Of a stretch of DNA of 64,000 bases, positions 7,871 to 18,217 are shown piece by piece; positions within the stretch are counted from its first letter, which is position 1, and each line of letters begins with the position of its first letter. Source of the DNA: Desulfobacula toluolica Tol2 (lineage in GTDB: Bacteria > Desulfobacterota > Desulfobacteria > Desulfobacterales > Desulfobacteraceae); NCBI RefSeq assembly GCF_000307105.1, contig NC_018645.1, positions 1,686,578 to 1,750,577 on the forward strand, written 5' to 3'. Both the position numbers and the translations under genes were made by a program. A model generated the notes under the pieces. The model searched no databases and was not told the DNA's origin. It saw only the letters and a program-made list of their open reading frames with translations.

Positions 7871-9442
7871 TTATATGCTTAGTTTTGACGACTGTTTGTT
7901 TTTAAGAATAAAATCAAAAATATTTTTTGAGAGAACCAGCGCTGTAAAAAGGCTTGCAATAATACCAAGGCAAAGGGTAACGGCAAAACCTTTGATCGGA
8001 CCTGTACCAAACTGGTAAAGAACCAGGGCGGCAATAAAAGTGGTCACGTTGGCATCGAGAATCGTCAGGGTTGCTCTGTCAAACCCTGCATGAACGGATG
8101 CCAGGGCGGTTTTTCCGGATCGCAGCTCTTCTCTGATTCTTTCAAAAATAATCACATTGGCATCAACAGCCATGCCGATCGTAAGAATTATGCCTGCTAT
8201 TCCTGGCAGAGTCAGTGTGGCCTGGAATGCGGCAAGGCCGCCACCGATAAGAACAATATTAATAATCAGTGCCAGATCGGCAATCAAGCCTGCACCCTTA
8301 TAGTAGATGCTCATGAACAGTACCACAAGAAGTCCGCCCACAAGCATTGAAATAAGACCCATTCGGATGGAATCAGCACCCAGTGTGGGACCAACGGTTC
8401 GTTCTTCAATAATTTTAACAGGTGCCGGCAAAGAACCGGCTCTCAGTGCAATGGCCAGATCTTTTGCCTCATTCAATGTAAAACTACCTGTTATTGTGGC
8501 TTTGCCCCCGGCAATTCTGTCCTGGATGACCGGAGCTGAATAAACTGATTTATCAAGAACTATGGCAAGACGTTTGTGGATATTTTCCCCGGTTATCCGG
8601 TCAAAAATCCTTGCTCCTTTTCGATTAAACTCAATGCCTACCAAGGGTTGTTGAAATTGATCAAACTCAACTCTGGCATTGGTTAGGAGGCTTCCATCAA
8701 GAAGGACTCTTTTTTTGATTAAAAAAGGAATTTTAGTTGATGTGCCGGAATTTGAATTGATTTTATGCTGATACAGTATTTCATCTCCAACCGGAGGGGT
8801 TCCATTGATGGCCAGATCAACATCAGCTTCATCATCAACCAGCTGGAATGTTAATTGGGCTGTTTTTCCGATCAGCCCTTTTGCCCTTTCCGGATCTTTA
8901 ATGCCCGGCAGCTGTAAAAGGATTCTGTTCCCGCCCTGTATCCGGATATCAGGCTCACTTACACCAAACTCATCTATCCTGTTACGGATGGTTTCAAGAG
9001 CCTGTTCTGTTGCCATTTTTTTGATGTTTTCAATATCTTTTTCCGGCAAGGCTAATTTATAGGAAATATTGTTATTTTCCTTTTGAGGTTTCTGGATGAT
9101 CAGATTGTCAAAACTTTTTGAAAGAACGTTTTCAATGCTGGATTTGTCTTCGCTCCCTTGAAATTTTGCAAGAATGGAATTGTCGTTCAGACGTGAAACA
9201 CCAATGTGTTTCACCCCCTCGCTTCTAAGTTCTTTTTTAATCTCCTGTATTGTTCTTTCCACCTCTGCTTCAACTGCTTTGATATTCTGGACTTCAAGTA
9301 CAAGATGCATCCCTCCTTGAAGATCCAGCCCCAAATTGATTTTTTTATGGGGCCAGCAATCAAGGAATGTGGGAAGCAAACAGACAACAGCCGCTAAAAC
9401 AACACATAGAATAAATACAGTTTTAAAGGTAAATGGTTTCAA
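7871..9442 (-). CDS. secD: Protein translocase subunit SecD
   Basis: Works with SecF in the late steps of protein export. The 523-residue protein has an N-terminal membrane helix, the conserved GLDLQGGMHLVLEV start of the periplasmic P1 domain, and the C-terminal helical bundle with GMAVDANVIIFERIREEL, which holds the proton-path acidic residue. The start codon is TTG with AGGAG eight bases upstream, so TTG is credible. It lies 20 bp after yajC and 12 bp before secF in the same leftward operon. Confidence 0.97.
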   Translation of the reverse strand: MKPFTFKTVFILCVVLAAVVCLLPTFLDCWPHKKINLGLDLQGGMHLVLEVQNIKAVEAEVERTIQEIKKELRSEGVKHIGVSRLNDNSILAKFQGSEDKSSIENVLSKSFDNLIIQKPQKENNNISYKLALPEKDIENIKKMATEQALETIRNRIDEFGVSEPDIRIQGGNRILLQLPGIKDPERAKGLIGKTAQLTFQLVDDEADVDLAINGTPPVGDEILYQHKINSNSGTSTKIPFLIKKRVLLDGSLLTNARVEFDQFQQPLVGIEFNRKGARIFDRITGENIHKRLAIVLDKSVYSAPVIQDRIAGGKATITGSFTLNEAKDLAIALRAGSLPAPVKIIEERTVGPTLGADSIRMGLISMLVGGLLVVLFMSIYYKGAGLIADLALIINIVLIGGGLAAFQATLTLPGIAGIILTIGMAVDANVIIFERIREELRSGKTALASVHAGFDRATLTILDANVTTFIAALVLYQFGTGPIKGFAVTLCLGIIASLFTALVLSKNIFDFILKNKQSSKLSI

Positions 9443-9462
9443 TCTAATTGCTCCTAATGGAA

Positions 9463-9813
9463 TTATTTTTTCTTTTTATCATCTTTACGGACAGCATCTG
9501 TATCAGAAATTACCGCTGCAACATTTCCACGGGAAATTTTAATTTTTACCTTTTCAGCGATTTCAAGACCAATGGTTGTATCATCCAAGCTTTGGATAGT
9601 TCCATAGATGCCGCCGGATGTTACAATCCGAATGCCTTTTTTTAAATTGGATATCATTTCCTTATGTTCTTTGGCTTTTTTCTGCTGTGGCCGAATCAAA
9701 AGAAAATAAAAAATTGCAAATAAAATAATAATGGGTAAAAAGCCTGCTATTCCACCTGCCTGTCCACCCGCTTGCCCGCCTGCCTGTCCCATTGCATATG
9801 CTGTACTAATCAA
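9463..9813 (-). CDS. yajC: Preprotein translocase subunit YajC
   Basis: Small inner-membrane accessory protein of the SecDF complex. It has 116 residues with one membrane helix (about 24-41, FLPIIILFAIFYFLLIRPQ) and the family motif RPQQKKAKEH, followed by a cytoplasmic beta domain. The N-terminus carries a short Gly-rich repeat (GQAGG three times). The start is TTG, backed by a very strong AAGGAGG seven bases upstream. It heads the yajC-secD-secF trio. Confidence 0.95.
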   Translation of the reverse strand: MISTAYAMGQAGGQAGGQAGGIAGFLPIIILFAIFYFLLIRPQQKKAKEHKEMISNLKKGIRIVTSGGIYGTIQSLDDTTIGLEIAEKVKIKISRGNVAAVISDTDAVRKDDKKKK

Positions 9814-9849
9814 AATAAATCCTCCTTAGAATAAATAAAATATATAAAT

Positions 9850-10671
9850 TTATATTTTTTTTGCAGGAATCCAGATTGTTTTTCCGTCAAACTGGATTCT
9901 GTCTATATTATGATAGTTAATTTCCTGAAGAAGTGAGAAAACTTCATCCACATTGTAAACGACAATCTTGCTTAGCGGTTCAATAATATCAATATTTGAA
10001 TCCACTTTTTTTTCAATAAGATTATATATGATTACAAGTGTTTCGGAAAATTTTAAAATTTTTCCAACCCCTGAGCTTTTCCCTTGATCAATGGGTTCAT
10101 CGGCTCTGGGTGTAACATGTATACCGTGATGGCCGTAAAATTCTTTTAAAATATTAAAATGAATATTCCATATGTTATCGCCGGGTTGAACCACATAAAT
10201 TCCATAGGGTTTTATCTTTTGAGGCAAAATAGCTCCGGAGTCATAAATTTTTTCTTCAAAAACTTCTCCGTCTTTTATAAAGGCATTTTCTAAAATATCT
10301 CTCATAGAGATTTGAACGTCACCAATTTTGAAGCTTTCATCAGAATTGACAATCATATCAAGGCTTTTTTTAATGCCCAGGCCCTCTTTGCGTGATACCA
10401 TGAGTTGCTTTAAGGTTTTGTCCTTTTGAAGATTATTATAATCAAGGGTCGGCATAATGATAATGTCACCTTTAACGGCTTTGTTTTTATTGCCCGTAAT
10501 GTCCTTTTTGTTGATTCCCTGTTTTTGTGACATTACAATTTTACCTTTTGATGCTGGTAAATCCTTTTCCTGAAGTTTGGTAAAATACAGGGCGGTCAAA
10601 AAAAACACCCCGCATAAAATTACGGCAATAGTTATTAATCCGCTTCTTTTTCCATTCTTTTGCAGGCTCAT
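9850..10671 (-). CDS. Single-pass membrane protein with LysM-like motif
   Basis: A 273-residue protein with a short basic cytoplasmic start, one membrane helix at about 13-31 (ITIAVILCGVFFLTALYF) and a mostly polar extracytoplasmic part. Residues near 165 read YVVQPGDNIWNIHF, which has the shape of a LysM peptidoglycan-binding repeat (YxVxxGDxxWxI). The rest is unrecognised. AAGGAAG precedes the ATG. It lies between rng and yajC on the same strand, 36 bp before yajC. A cell-wall-anchored structural or secretion-related role is only inference. Confidence 0.65.
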   Translation of the reverse strand: MSLQKNGKRSGLITIAVILCGVFFLTALYFTKLQEKDLPASKGKIVMSQKQGINKKDITGNKNKAVKGDIIIMPTLDYNNLQKDKTLKQLMVSRKEGLGIKKSLDMIVNSDESFKIGDVQISMRDILENAFIKDGEVFEEKIYDSGAILPQKIKPYGIYVVQPGDNIWNIHFNILKEFYGHHGIHVTPRADEPIDQGKSSGVGKILKFSETLVIIYNLIEKKVDSNIDIIEPLSKIVVYNVDEVFSLLQEINYHNIDRIQFDGKTIWIPAKKI

Positions 10672-10743
10672 GGATCCAGCTTCCTTCTTAAGATTGAAAT
10701 TGTTTCAGATACACAATAGAACCCTTTATGTCAAGAAAGGTCT

Positions 10744-12216
10744 TCAATTGTTATGGGGAATGATAATGATTTTGTTTTCCCCCGAAACCATATTTGGATC
10801 ACCCTCAATCGTAATGAAAACAGATTTTTTCGATTCAATTTCAGTGAGTTCAGCTCTTTTTTTGTTCAACAGATAACCTGCCACATCATTGGGTAAAACT
10901 CCTGTTGCTTCCTTGATTCCGGGTTTTAATGTCCTGAGCTTCAACTGCCTTAAAAATGCCAGACCCTGGGTTTCTACTGAAGGCGTCTGGCCCCTGCCTT
11001 TACAATGCCTGCAGGTTTCATAGCTTCCAAAAGTGATTGAATGCCGGATTCTTTGCCGTGACATTTCCAGTAAACCAAATTTTGTGATGCCCCCTACTTT
11101 TGTTTTAGCCTTGTCGGATTTTAAGTTTTTTTTCAGTGTTTTGGTGATTTCAGCCTTATGGCGGCTCTCTTTCATGTCTATGAAATCAACCACAATCAGA
11201 CCGCCCATATCGCGCAGCCTCAATTGCCGGGCCACTTCCTCGCATGCTTCAAGATTGGTATGAAAAGCGGTTTCTTCTATGTTTTTCTTTTTGGTGGATT
11301 TTCCTGAATTAACATCAATGGAAACAAGGGCTTCTGTTTGTTCAATGACCAGAAACCCCCCGGATTTGAGGGTTACCTCCCTTTTATAAATAGAGGCAAT
11401 CTGATCTTCAAGCTGATATTTGGTAAATATGGGTTTTTCGCCCTTGAACTGCTTGACTATTTTTTTTTGTTTGGGAGCGATAACCCCAATGAAATCTTTT
11501 ACCTCTTTAAAAATTTCAGGGCTGTCGATGAGAATTTCTTTAATATCCGATGTTAAATAATCTCTTAAGGATCGAACGGCAAGTGTTTGCTCTTTATAAA
11601 GCAACGAAGGGGCAGGGCTTTTGATTGAAGTTTTGTCAATATTATTCCATACTCGCATCAGGTATTTTAAATCAGCCGTCAGCATGGTTTTCGTGGCGTT
11701 TTTTCCGGCAGTCCTGACAATCATGCCGAATCCTGAAGGAATATCCATTTTTTTTATGATACCGACAAGTCTCTTTCGCTCATCCTCATCACTGATTTTC
11801 CGGGACACCCCTTTTGTTGAATTGCCCGGCATCAGAACAGATAATCTTCCGGGCAGGGAGATGAAGGTTGTCAGCATGGCCCCTTTTTGGCTTATGGGAT
11901 CTTTTGTAACTTGAACAATCAGTTCCTGGCCCTTTTTGATAAGTTTAAACAGGGCCTTTTCACCAGCTTCAACATCCTGAAAATAGTCTTTATGGATTTC
12001 GTTTTTTTGAAGAAAACCATTCTTAGGTTCGCCATAATCCACAAACACCGCCTGAAGGCTGGGTTCGACTCTTGTGACAATCCCTTTGTAAATATTGCCC
12101 TGTGTGACCTGTTTTGCAGTGGTTTCAATGTGAAATTCTTCAAGTTTGTTATCTTTTAGCGCAACAATTCTGTTTTCATCAGAATCTAAAGCATTGATCA
12201 GAATTTTTTGTGTCAT
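10744..12216 (-). CDS. rng: Ribonuclease G (Rne/Rng family)
   Basis: Single-strand endoribonuclease involved in 5' end maturation of rRNA and in mRNA decay. It has 490 residues, the RNase G length, lacking the long C-terminal scaffold of RNase E. The N-terminus carries an S1-type RNA-binding domain (about 36-125). The catalytic aspartates lie in SIDVNSGKS and VVDFIDMK, and the zinc-link cysteines in CRHCKGRG. It is first in the leftward run toward secDF; the upstream 260 bp (12217-12475) is AT-rich with no gene and probably holds its promoter. Confidence 0.95.
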   Translation of the reverse strand: MTQKILINALDSDENRIVALKDNKLEEFHIETTAKQVTQGNIYKGIVTRVEPSLQAVFVDYGEPKNGFLQKNEIHKDYFQDVEAGEKALFKLIKKGQELIVQVTKDPISQKGAMLTTFISLPGRLSVLMPGNSTKGVSRKISDEDERKRLVGIIKKMDIPSGFGMIVRTAGKNATKTMLTADLKYLMRVWNNIDKTSIKSPAPSLLYKEQTLAVRSLRDYLTSDIKEILIDSPEIFKEVKDFIGVIAPKQKKIVKQFKGEKPIFTKYQLEDQIASIYKREVTLKSGGFLVIEQTEALVSIDVNSGKSTKKKNIEETAFHTNLEACEEVARQLRLRDMGGLIVVDFIDMKESRHKAEITKTLKKNLKSDKAKTKVGGITKFGLLEMSRQRIRHSITFGSYETCRHCKGRGQTPSVETQGLAFLRQLKLRTLKPGIKEATGVLPNDVAGYLLNKKRAELTEIESKKSVFITIEGDPNMVSGENKIIIIPHNN

Positions 12217-12475
12217 TAATTTTTCTCTTGAATAGTGTTTTTATTCTTTGTTAGTTGTGAATTTCATTAAAATTATTGAGTTTTTAACTAATAAATTGAA
12301 CGAATCAAGTCAAATTTTTTATTTCTTTGATAGACTTTATTTGTTTTCATCAAGATATCTTTATTTTATTTGCTTATCAAGGATTTACCTTGGGTTTTAA
12401 CGTTTTAAACGGTTTTATCAGTATTTTTTAATGTCTGATTGTTAAATTCAATAAAGCAAAAATAGTATTGAATGT

Positions 12476-13858
12476 TCAATGATTTTTTTTTTGCTTAAGG
12501 ATATCAAAATAGGTAAGTATGCGTTCAACATATTGAATCGGCTCCCAACCTCTTGCATAACCATATTGGGTTTTTGCATAATATTTTGATTTTGACAATA
12601 ATGGCAGGACTGCTTTTAAATTATGCCATCTTGTTCCATCCAACCCCATGTCTTCGGCAATCTGTACGGCATCCATCACATGTCCATATCCGACATTATA
12701 GCTGGCCAGAGCAAACAGCATTCTTTCATACTCATCCTCAAGATGATCAAAGCGTTTAGCCATTTTATCAAGATATTTTATCCCGGCCTTAATGCTTTGT
12801 GCCGGTATTAGACGATTTTCAATCCCCATTTCTTCTGCTGTAGCCGTTGTAACCTGCATCAACCCCCTGACATTTGTAAAGCTTATTGCATTTGGATTGA
12901 AATGGGATTCCTGGTAAATGGCTGCTGCCAAAAGTTTCCAGTCAAAATCATATTTCATGGATTCTTCCATAATTATTTTTTTGTATTTTGGCAGCCGGGT
13001 TTTGATTCGATGATGAAATATTTTCAAGTCAAACAGGTCTGTATTTTCAATATTGGAATAATATTTATCTTTTATTCGGTTTAAGATTCCGGTTTCATTT
13101 GCATACAAGAAGAATTTATTCATCTGCTCCAGCAGTTGTGAATCATTCTTGTTAACCGCCCAGGCAAGATATTCTTTTTCCTGAACCGGAATCCCGATTC
13201 GGATATCCGGATAATATCTTTGATTTAGATATGCCATTGTATCGTAGGTGACTGTAAATTTGATTTCCTGGTTGGAAACCATTTGGATTAAGTCTTCTGT
13301 CGGGATATTATCATGAAGAATATAGTTTAAGTCAATGCCTGAATTTTTAATTTCCTCCAGCCTGGCATGATAAGATGTGCCGCGAGGAACATCTATTGTT
13401 TGAAAGTTAAGGTCTTCAATATTCTTTGGCCCGAAAACCAGTTTGTGATGAACAATATGCTGTTGAACGGTCATATAAGGAATTGAAAAATTGACATCCT
13501 CAAGCCTTTTTTTTGTTATGGCAAGTCCGGCTGCGATAAAATCTCCTTTTCCCTGTTCAAGATAAGAAAACATATTATTCCGTCCAGGGGTAACAATATC
13601 AAGATCAACATTAAGGAAATCGGCAAATTCTCTGGCAAGATCGTATTCAAATCCTGTGAGCCTGTTATTATACCAGTAACAGGTTTTTATGGAGTTGGTG
13701 GAGATAAATCGCAGAACGCGGTTTTTTTTGATTCTTTCCAGATGGCTTAAATTCAGATCGATTTCCCTGTTATGAATCAATGCAGAAAAAAAAACAAAAA
13801 AAAATGTCAACACCAGGAGGTGAATTAAAATAAAATACTGCAAATAAAATTTTTTCAT
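12476..13858 (-). CDS. mltF: Membrane-bound lytic murein transglycosylase F
   Basis: Cleaves peptidoglycan between MurNAc and GlcNAc at the envelope. The 460 residues carry an N-terminal membrane anchor or signal (about 8-26), a family 3 solute-binding-like domain (about 45-275, with GFEYDLAREFADFL), and a C-terminal SLT domain. The catalytic glutamate is Glu317 in IYQESHFNPNA, followed by RGLMQVT and ALASYNVGYGHV. This two-domain order is the MltF pattern. It starts 3 bp after parC stops, so it is probably cotranscribed with parE-parC. Confidence 0.92.
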   Translation of the reverse strand: MKKFYLQYFILIHLLVLTFFFVFFSALIHNREIDLNLSHLERIKKNRVLRFISTNSIKTCYWYNNRLTGFEYDLAREFADFLNVDLDIVTPGRNNMFSYLEQGKGDFIAAGLAITKKRLEDVNFSIPYMTVQQHIVHHKLVFGPKNIEDLNFQTIDVPRGTSYHARLEEIKNSGIDLNYILHDNIPTEDLIQMVSNQEIKFTVTYDTMAYLNQRYYPDIRIGIPVQEKEYLAWAVNKNDSQLLEQMNKFFLYANETGILNRIKDKYYSNIENTDLFDLKIFHHRIKTRLPKYKKIIMEESMKYDFDWKLLAAAIYQESHFNPNAISFTNVRGLMQVTTATAEEMGIENRLIPAQSIKAGIKYLDKMAKRFDHLEDEYERMLFALASYNVGYGHVMDAVQIAEDMGLDGTRWHNLKAVLPLLSKSKYYAKTQYGYARGWEPIQYVERILTYFDILKQKKNH

Positions 13859-13861
13859 CTT

Positions 13862-16135
13862 TTACTCGTCAACAGGGTTAATCGGTATTATTTCCACCCG
13901 ATCGACATTTTGGTATCCACGGGGAAGCTTTTTTCCCCTCTGTCCCCTGCTTCCTGTATAATCTTTTTGATTCCCGGGGGTTAATTTCAGGAAGTGCTTG
14001 CCGGAATAAATTATAATATTAGATTCTGACGGCACAATTTTAAGGATCTTGAGCCTTTCAGGGGGTGTTGAGTTTAAGTTCTTTTTAGATATGGAAATAA
14101 TTTTATTGCCCTGTCCTTTTTTCAGGTTTGGCAGTTGGCTTAATGTAAATATCAATAATCGGCCTTGAGATGAAAACGCAGCAATGCTGTCTTTTTCACG
14201 ATCAACAATATTTTCAGGATTTAATAATTCATGATTTTCTTTTAAATTGATTACAGCTTTGCCGTTTTTATAATTGGTCAAAAAATCGGTAAATTTTATG
14301 ATAAATCCGTAACCATTATCGGAAGCGACCAGAAAATAATCGTTACTTGCTCCTGACAGCATGAATTTGATATGTGCATTGGGTGCAATTGACAATTGAC
14401 CTGTTAATGGCTCGCCATTTCCCCGTGCAGAAGGAAGTGAATGGGAAAACAGCATATAGCTTCTGCCGGTATTGTCCAGAAAAATAATGGGTTTGTCGCT
14501 CCTGGTTCTTAAACAATCCATAAGCGAATCTCCTGATTTGAATTTAACCGTTTCAGGATTTATCTCATGCCCTTTGGCCGATCTAATCCAGCCGTTTTTT
14601 GATAAAATAATGGTGACCGGTTCAATGTCCATTAAATCGGTAACAGAAAATTTTTCCGCTTCTTTGCGTTTTTGCAAGGGAGATCGTCTTTTATCTCCAT
14701 AATTTTTTGCATCTGCTTTTATTTCTTCTTTGATATAGGATTTGAATGTTTTTTCACACCCAAGGATTTTTTCAAGCTCTTTTCTTTGGGATTCCAGGTC
14801 TTTGAGTTCTGATTTGATTTTAATTTCTTCTAATCTGGCCAGCTGGCGAAGCCTGATTTCCAGAATTGCAGCAGCTTGGATTTGAGTTAATGAAAAGGCC
14901 TTTATCAAATCTTTTTTTGGATGATCAGAATTTCTGATAATATTAATCACTTCATCAATATTTAAAAAAGCGGTGAGCAATCCCTCTAAAATATGGAGCC
15001 GGTCTAAAATTTTTTCCAACCGGAAGTTTATTTTTTTTCTTACTGTTTCTGCTCTGAATTCAAGCCATTCCGTCAATATTTCAAGCAGGTTTTTAACCTT
15101 GGGCCTGCCGTCGATTCCAATCAGGTTCATGTTGAAAGAGTAAGACTTTTCAAGATCGGTTGTTGCAAACAAATGATCTGTCAACGCGTTCAGATCCAGA
15201 TTTTTTGATCTTGGAATAACAACCAGCCGTGTGGGCTCTTCATGGTCTGATTCATCTCGTATGTCGCTTATCATTGGCAGTTTTTTTGCTTCCATCTGAG
15301 CTGCAATCTGTTCATATATTTTTTCCGTGGAAGCATGATGGGGCAGGGCTGTGTAGATTATTTCCGAATCTTCCACATGAAATACGGCACGCATCTTTAT
15401 CCGGCCGGCTCCTGTCCTGTAGCTTTCTATTATCTCCTCAGAGGGAGTGATGATCTCAGCGTCCGTTGGAAAGTCGGGGCCTTTGATGTATTTGCAGATT
15501 TGATCAAGATCCGCGTTTTCATTATCAATTAAATGTATCAAGGCCTTTGCCACTTCCCTCAGGTTATGGGGAAGAAGACTGGTTGCCATTCCCACGGCAA
15601 TACCGGTTGAGCCGTTCAGTAAAATATTGGGAAGGCGTGCAGGAAGAATTTTGGGTTCATTGAGAGTTCCGTCAAAATTCGGTGACCAGTCCACAGTACC
15701 CTGATCCAGTTCTTGAAGAAAAATTTGTGCATATTGTGACAGACGAGATTCCGTATACCTCATGGCTGCAAAAGATTTGGGATCATTGGGATCACCCCAG
15801 TTTCCCTGGCCGTCCACCAAAGGATATCTTAAGGAAAAAGGTTGTGCCAGGTGAACCATGGCTTCATAGCAGGCCGTATCTCCGTGAGGGTGAAATTTAC
15901 CCAGCACATCTCCCACGGTTCTGGCTGATTTTTTAAATTTTGCTGATGACGATAATCCCAGTTGACTCATGGCATATACAATTCTTCGCTGCACCGGTTT
16001 TAAACCGTCACCGATATGGGGCAGGGCACGATCTAGAATAACATACATTGAATAGTTCAAATACGCTTTTTCGGCAAAATCCTGGAAAGGTATTTTTTCA
16101 TAATCATCAATGGCTGACGGAAGCGTATCTTTCAT
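13862..16135 (-). CDS. parC: DNA topoisomerase IV subunit A
   Basis: Cutting subunit of the type IIA topoisomerase that unlinks daughter chromosomes. It has 757 residues, with the breakage-reunion core near the N-terminus ([25 protein letters not shown]) and the active tyrosine in [10 protein letters not shown]. The C-terminal beta-pinwheel is short and ParC-like, and I see no GyrA box. The start overlaps the parE stop by one base (TAATG). The pairing with parE directly upstream supports topo IV rather than gyrase. Confidence 0.92.
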   Translation of the reverse strand: MKDTLPSAIDDYEKIPFQDFAEKAYLNYSMYVILDRALPHIGDGLKPVQRRIVYAMSQLGLSSSAKFKKSARTVGDVLGKFHPHGDTACYEAMVHLAQPFSLRYPLVDGQGNWGDPNDPKSFAAMRYTESRLSQYAQIFLQELDQGTVDWSPNFDGTLNEPKILPARLPNILLNGSTGIAVGMATSLLPHNLREVAKALIHLIDNENADLDQICKYIKGPDFPTDAEIITPSEEIIESYRTGAGRIKMRAVFHVEDSEIIYTALPHHASTEKIYEQIAAQMEAKKLPMISDIRDESDHEEPTRLVVIPRSKNLDLNALTDHLFATTDLEKSYSFNMNLIGIDGRPKVKNLLEILTEWLEFRAETVRKKINFRLEKILDRLHILEGLLTAFLNIDEVINIIRNSDHPKKDLIKAFSLTQIQAAAILEIRLRQLARLEEIKIKSELKDLESQRKELEKILGCEKTFKSYIKEEIKADAKNYGDKRRSPLQKRKEAEKFSVTDLMDIEPVTIILSKNGWIRSAKGHEINPETVKFKSGDSLMDCLRTRSDKPIIFLDNTGRSYMLFSHSLPSARGNGEPLTGQLSIAPNAHIKFMLSGASNDYFLVASDNGYGFIIKFTDFLTNYKNGKAVINLKENHELLNPENIVDREKDSIAAFSSQGRLLIFTLSQLPNLKKGQGNKIISISKKNLNSTPPERLKILKIVPSESNIIIYSGKHFLKLTPGNQKDYTGSRGQRGKKLPRGYQNVDRVEIIPINPVDE

Positions 16136-18075
16136 TACTCAATCTCTTTTATGTTGCCGTTGGTTTCTATCCAGGTTTTTCTGTCTTTTGCTCTTTTTTT
16201 ACCCAAAAGCATATCCATGACCTCGTAGACCTCTTTTAGTGATTCTTTACAACTGCCGTTTACAGACAACCGGACAAGTCTCCTGGAATCCGGTGAAATG
16301 GTTGTCTCTTTGAGTTGTGCCGGATTCATTTCACCCAGCCCTTTAAACCGTTGGATATTTATCTTGCCATGTTTTTTGCGCCGGTCTATTCGTTTGATAA
16401 TATTGTTTTTTTCCGAGTCGTCCAATGCGTAAAAAACTTCTTTGCCCACGTCAATTCTGTATAATGGGGGCATGGCAATATAAACATGACCCTGGCTTAC
16501 AACTTTTGGAAAATGTTTTAAAAACAGTGCGCATACCAGCGTTGCAATATGCAATCCATCTGAGTCGGCATCCGCCAGGATGCATATTTTATTGTACCGG
16601 AGTTTTGAAATGTCATCAGAACCGGGTATGACGCCTAAAACCTGTGAAATATTCCGGATTTCCATTGATTCAACAATGGCGGAAGATTCCATATCCCATG
16701 TGTTTAAAATTTTACCGCGTAACGGCATAATGGCTTGAAACCGCCTGTCTCTTGCCTGTTTTGCCGAGCCGCCCGCAGAATCTCCCTCCACAAAAAACAA
16801 TTCACGCCTTTCTTGATCAACACTCGAACAGTCTGATAATTTGGCCGGAAGGGTAGTGCCGTTTGATGACCTTTTTTTAGTCACTTTATTGGCTTTTTTA
16901 ATTCGGTTTTTTGCATTTTCAATGGCAAAATTTGCCAGTTTTTCACCTTGTTCAATATTTTGATTCAGCCATAAACTAAAGGCATCCCTGACCTGAATAT
17001 TCACCAGATTGGCACAATGACGCGAAGACAGTCTCTCTTTTGTCTGTCCGGAAAATTGAGCGTCGCTAAGTTTGACGGACAGGATATAACCGATTTTATT
17101 CCAGATATCTTCAGGTGCCAGGTATAAACCCTTGGGCAAAAGATTTTGAAACTTGCAAAATTCTTTTACAGATTCTAAAAGACCAGATCTGAAACCGTTT
17201 ACATGGGTTCCGCCTAATCGTGTAGGAATAAGGTTGACATAGCTTTCTTCAGGGTTTGGGCCGGTGTCCATGGTCCAGTTAACCGCCCATATGAGTTGAA
17301 GATCATCTCCTTTAATATCTCCTGAAAAAGGAGATGAGAATATGCATTTTTTTTCTTTTAAATTTTCACTGAGATAATCATCAATTCCATGATCATATTT
17401 CCAGGTTTCTTTTTCACCAGATGTTTCATCATAAAAACTTGTGACAAGCCCTTTACAGAGAATGGCTTTTGATTTCAAGGCAGTTTTTAAAGCTGTTTTT
17501 GAAAATAAAGGGATATCAAAATAAGACATGTCAGGGTAAAATTGAAGAGATGTTCCGGATTCTTTTTTGTCGATTTCTTTGACAATTGTCAGCTCTTCGG
17601 TTTTAAAGCCGTTTTTAAAACCAATACAATATTCTTTTCCATCCCTTTTAATATGGATTGTTAAATTTGTTGACAATGCATTGACAACAGACACCCCAAC
17701 ACCATGCAGACCGCCTGAATAGCTATAGTCTTTATTGGAAAATTTTGCGCCTGCATGAAGTTTTGACATGATTAATTCCACCCCGGAGACTTTTTCTTCA
17801 GGATGAATATCCACAGGCATCCCGCGCCCGTTATCCGAAACAATAAGGGATTGATCTGTCTTTAACACCACATCAATCCGGTCGGCATATCCTGCAATGG
17901 CTTCATCCACACCGTTATCAATAACTTCAAATGCCAGGTGATCCGGGCTTGAAGTGTCAGTGTACATACCCGGTCTTCTTTTGACCGGATCAAGCCCTTT
18001 TAAGACTTCAATTGATTCGGCAGTATAGGCCGCAGCATTTTTTTTATTTTCTGTGTTAAGTTCAAATAATTTCAT
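16135..18075 (-). CDS. parE: DNA topoisomerase IV subunit B
   Basis: ATPase subunit of topoisomerase IV. The 646 residues have the GHKL ATP site ([44 protein letters not shown]), the transducer domain and the Toprim domain ([30 protein letters not shown]). The gene has no clear ribosome site. Its ATG is the last three bases of a 19-bp unit repeated three times in tandem, so two further ATGs lie 19 and 38 bp upstream. The outermost opens a 13-codon frame whose TGA overlaps the parE ATG. It is divergent from the adenylate cyclase gene. Confidence 0.94.
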   Translation of the reverse strand: MKLFELNTENKKNAAAYTAESIEVLKGLDPVKRRPGMYTDTSSPDHLAFEVIDNGVDEAIAGYADRIDVVLKTDQSLIVSDNGRGMPVDIHPEEKVSGVELIMSKLHAGAKFSNKDYSYSGGLHGVGVSVVNALSTNLTIHIKRDGKEYCIGFKNGFKTEELTIVKEIDKKESGTSLQFYPDMSYFDIPLFSKTALKTALKSKAILCKGLVTSFYDETSGEKETWKYDHGIDDYLSENLKEKKCIFSSPFSGDIKGDDLQLIWAVNWTMDTGPNPEESYVNLIPTRLGGTHVNGFRSGLLESVKEFCKFQNLLPKGLYLAPEDIWNKIGYILSVKLSDAQFSGQTKERLSSRHCANLVNIQVRDAFSLWLNQNIEQGEKLANFAIENAKNRIKKANKVTKKRSSNGTTLPAKLSDCSSVDQERRELFFVEGDSAGGSAKQARDRRFQAIMPLRGKILNTWDMESSAIVESMEIRNISQVLGVIPGSDDISKLRYNKICILADADSDGLHIATLVCALFLKHFPKVVSQGHVYIAMPPLYRIDVGKEVFYALDDSEKNNIIKRIDRRKKHGKINIQRFKGLGEMNPAQLKETTISPDSRRLVRLSVNGSCKESLKEVYEVMDMLLGKKRAKDRKTWIETNGNIKEIE

Positions 18076-18129
18076 AAATGATTCTGTTGTGCATAAATGA
18101 TTCTGTTGTGCATAAATGATTCTGTTGTG
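18073..18129 (-). repeat. Three perfect tandem 19-bp repeats at the parE start
   Basis: On the minus strand the unit CACAACAGAATCATTTATG is present three times without a mismatch, and the last ATG is the parE start codon. A 19-bp period shifts the frame at each copy. The first ATG (18111-18113) starts [13 protein letters not shown] and stops at a TGA overlapping the parE ATG; the second stops after ten codons. Confidence 0.95.
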
Positions 18130-18217
18130 GTATAAAGTTAAGCAGCTGTAATTTTTTTAAACATATCCTATAGCATTTTTATTTATAAATGTAAAAAATG
18201 GAAAGACTATATTCATC

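Noticed and set aside
18073-18129. Tandem repeats as a CRISPR array
   Set aside because: Units are head to tail without spacers, and no cas genes are present anywhere in the window.
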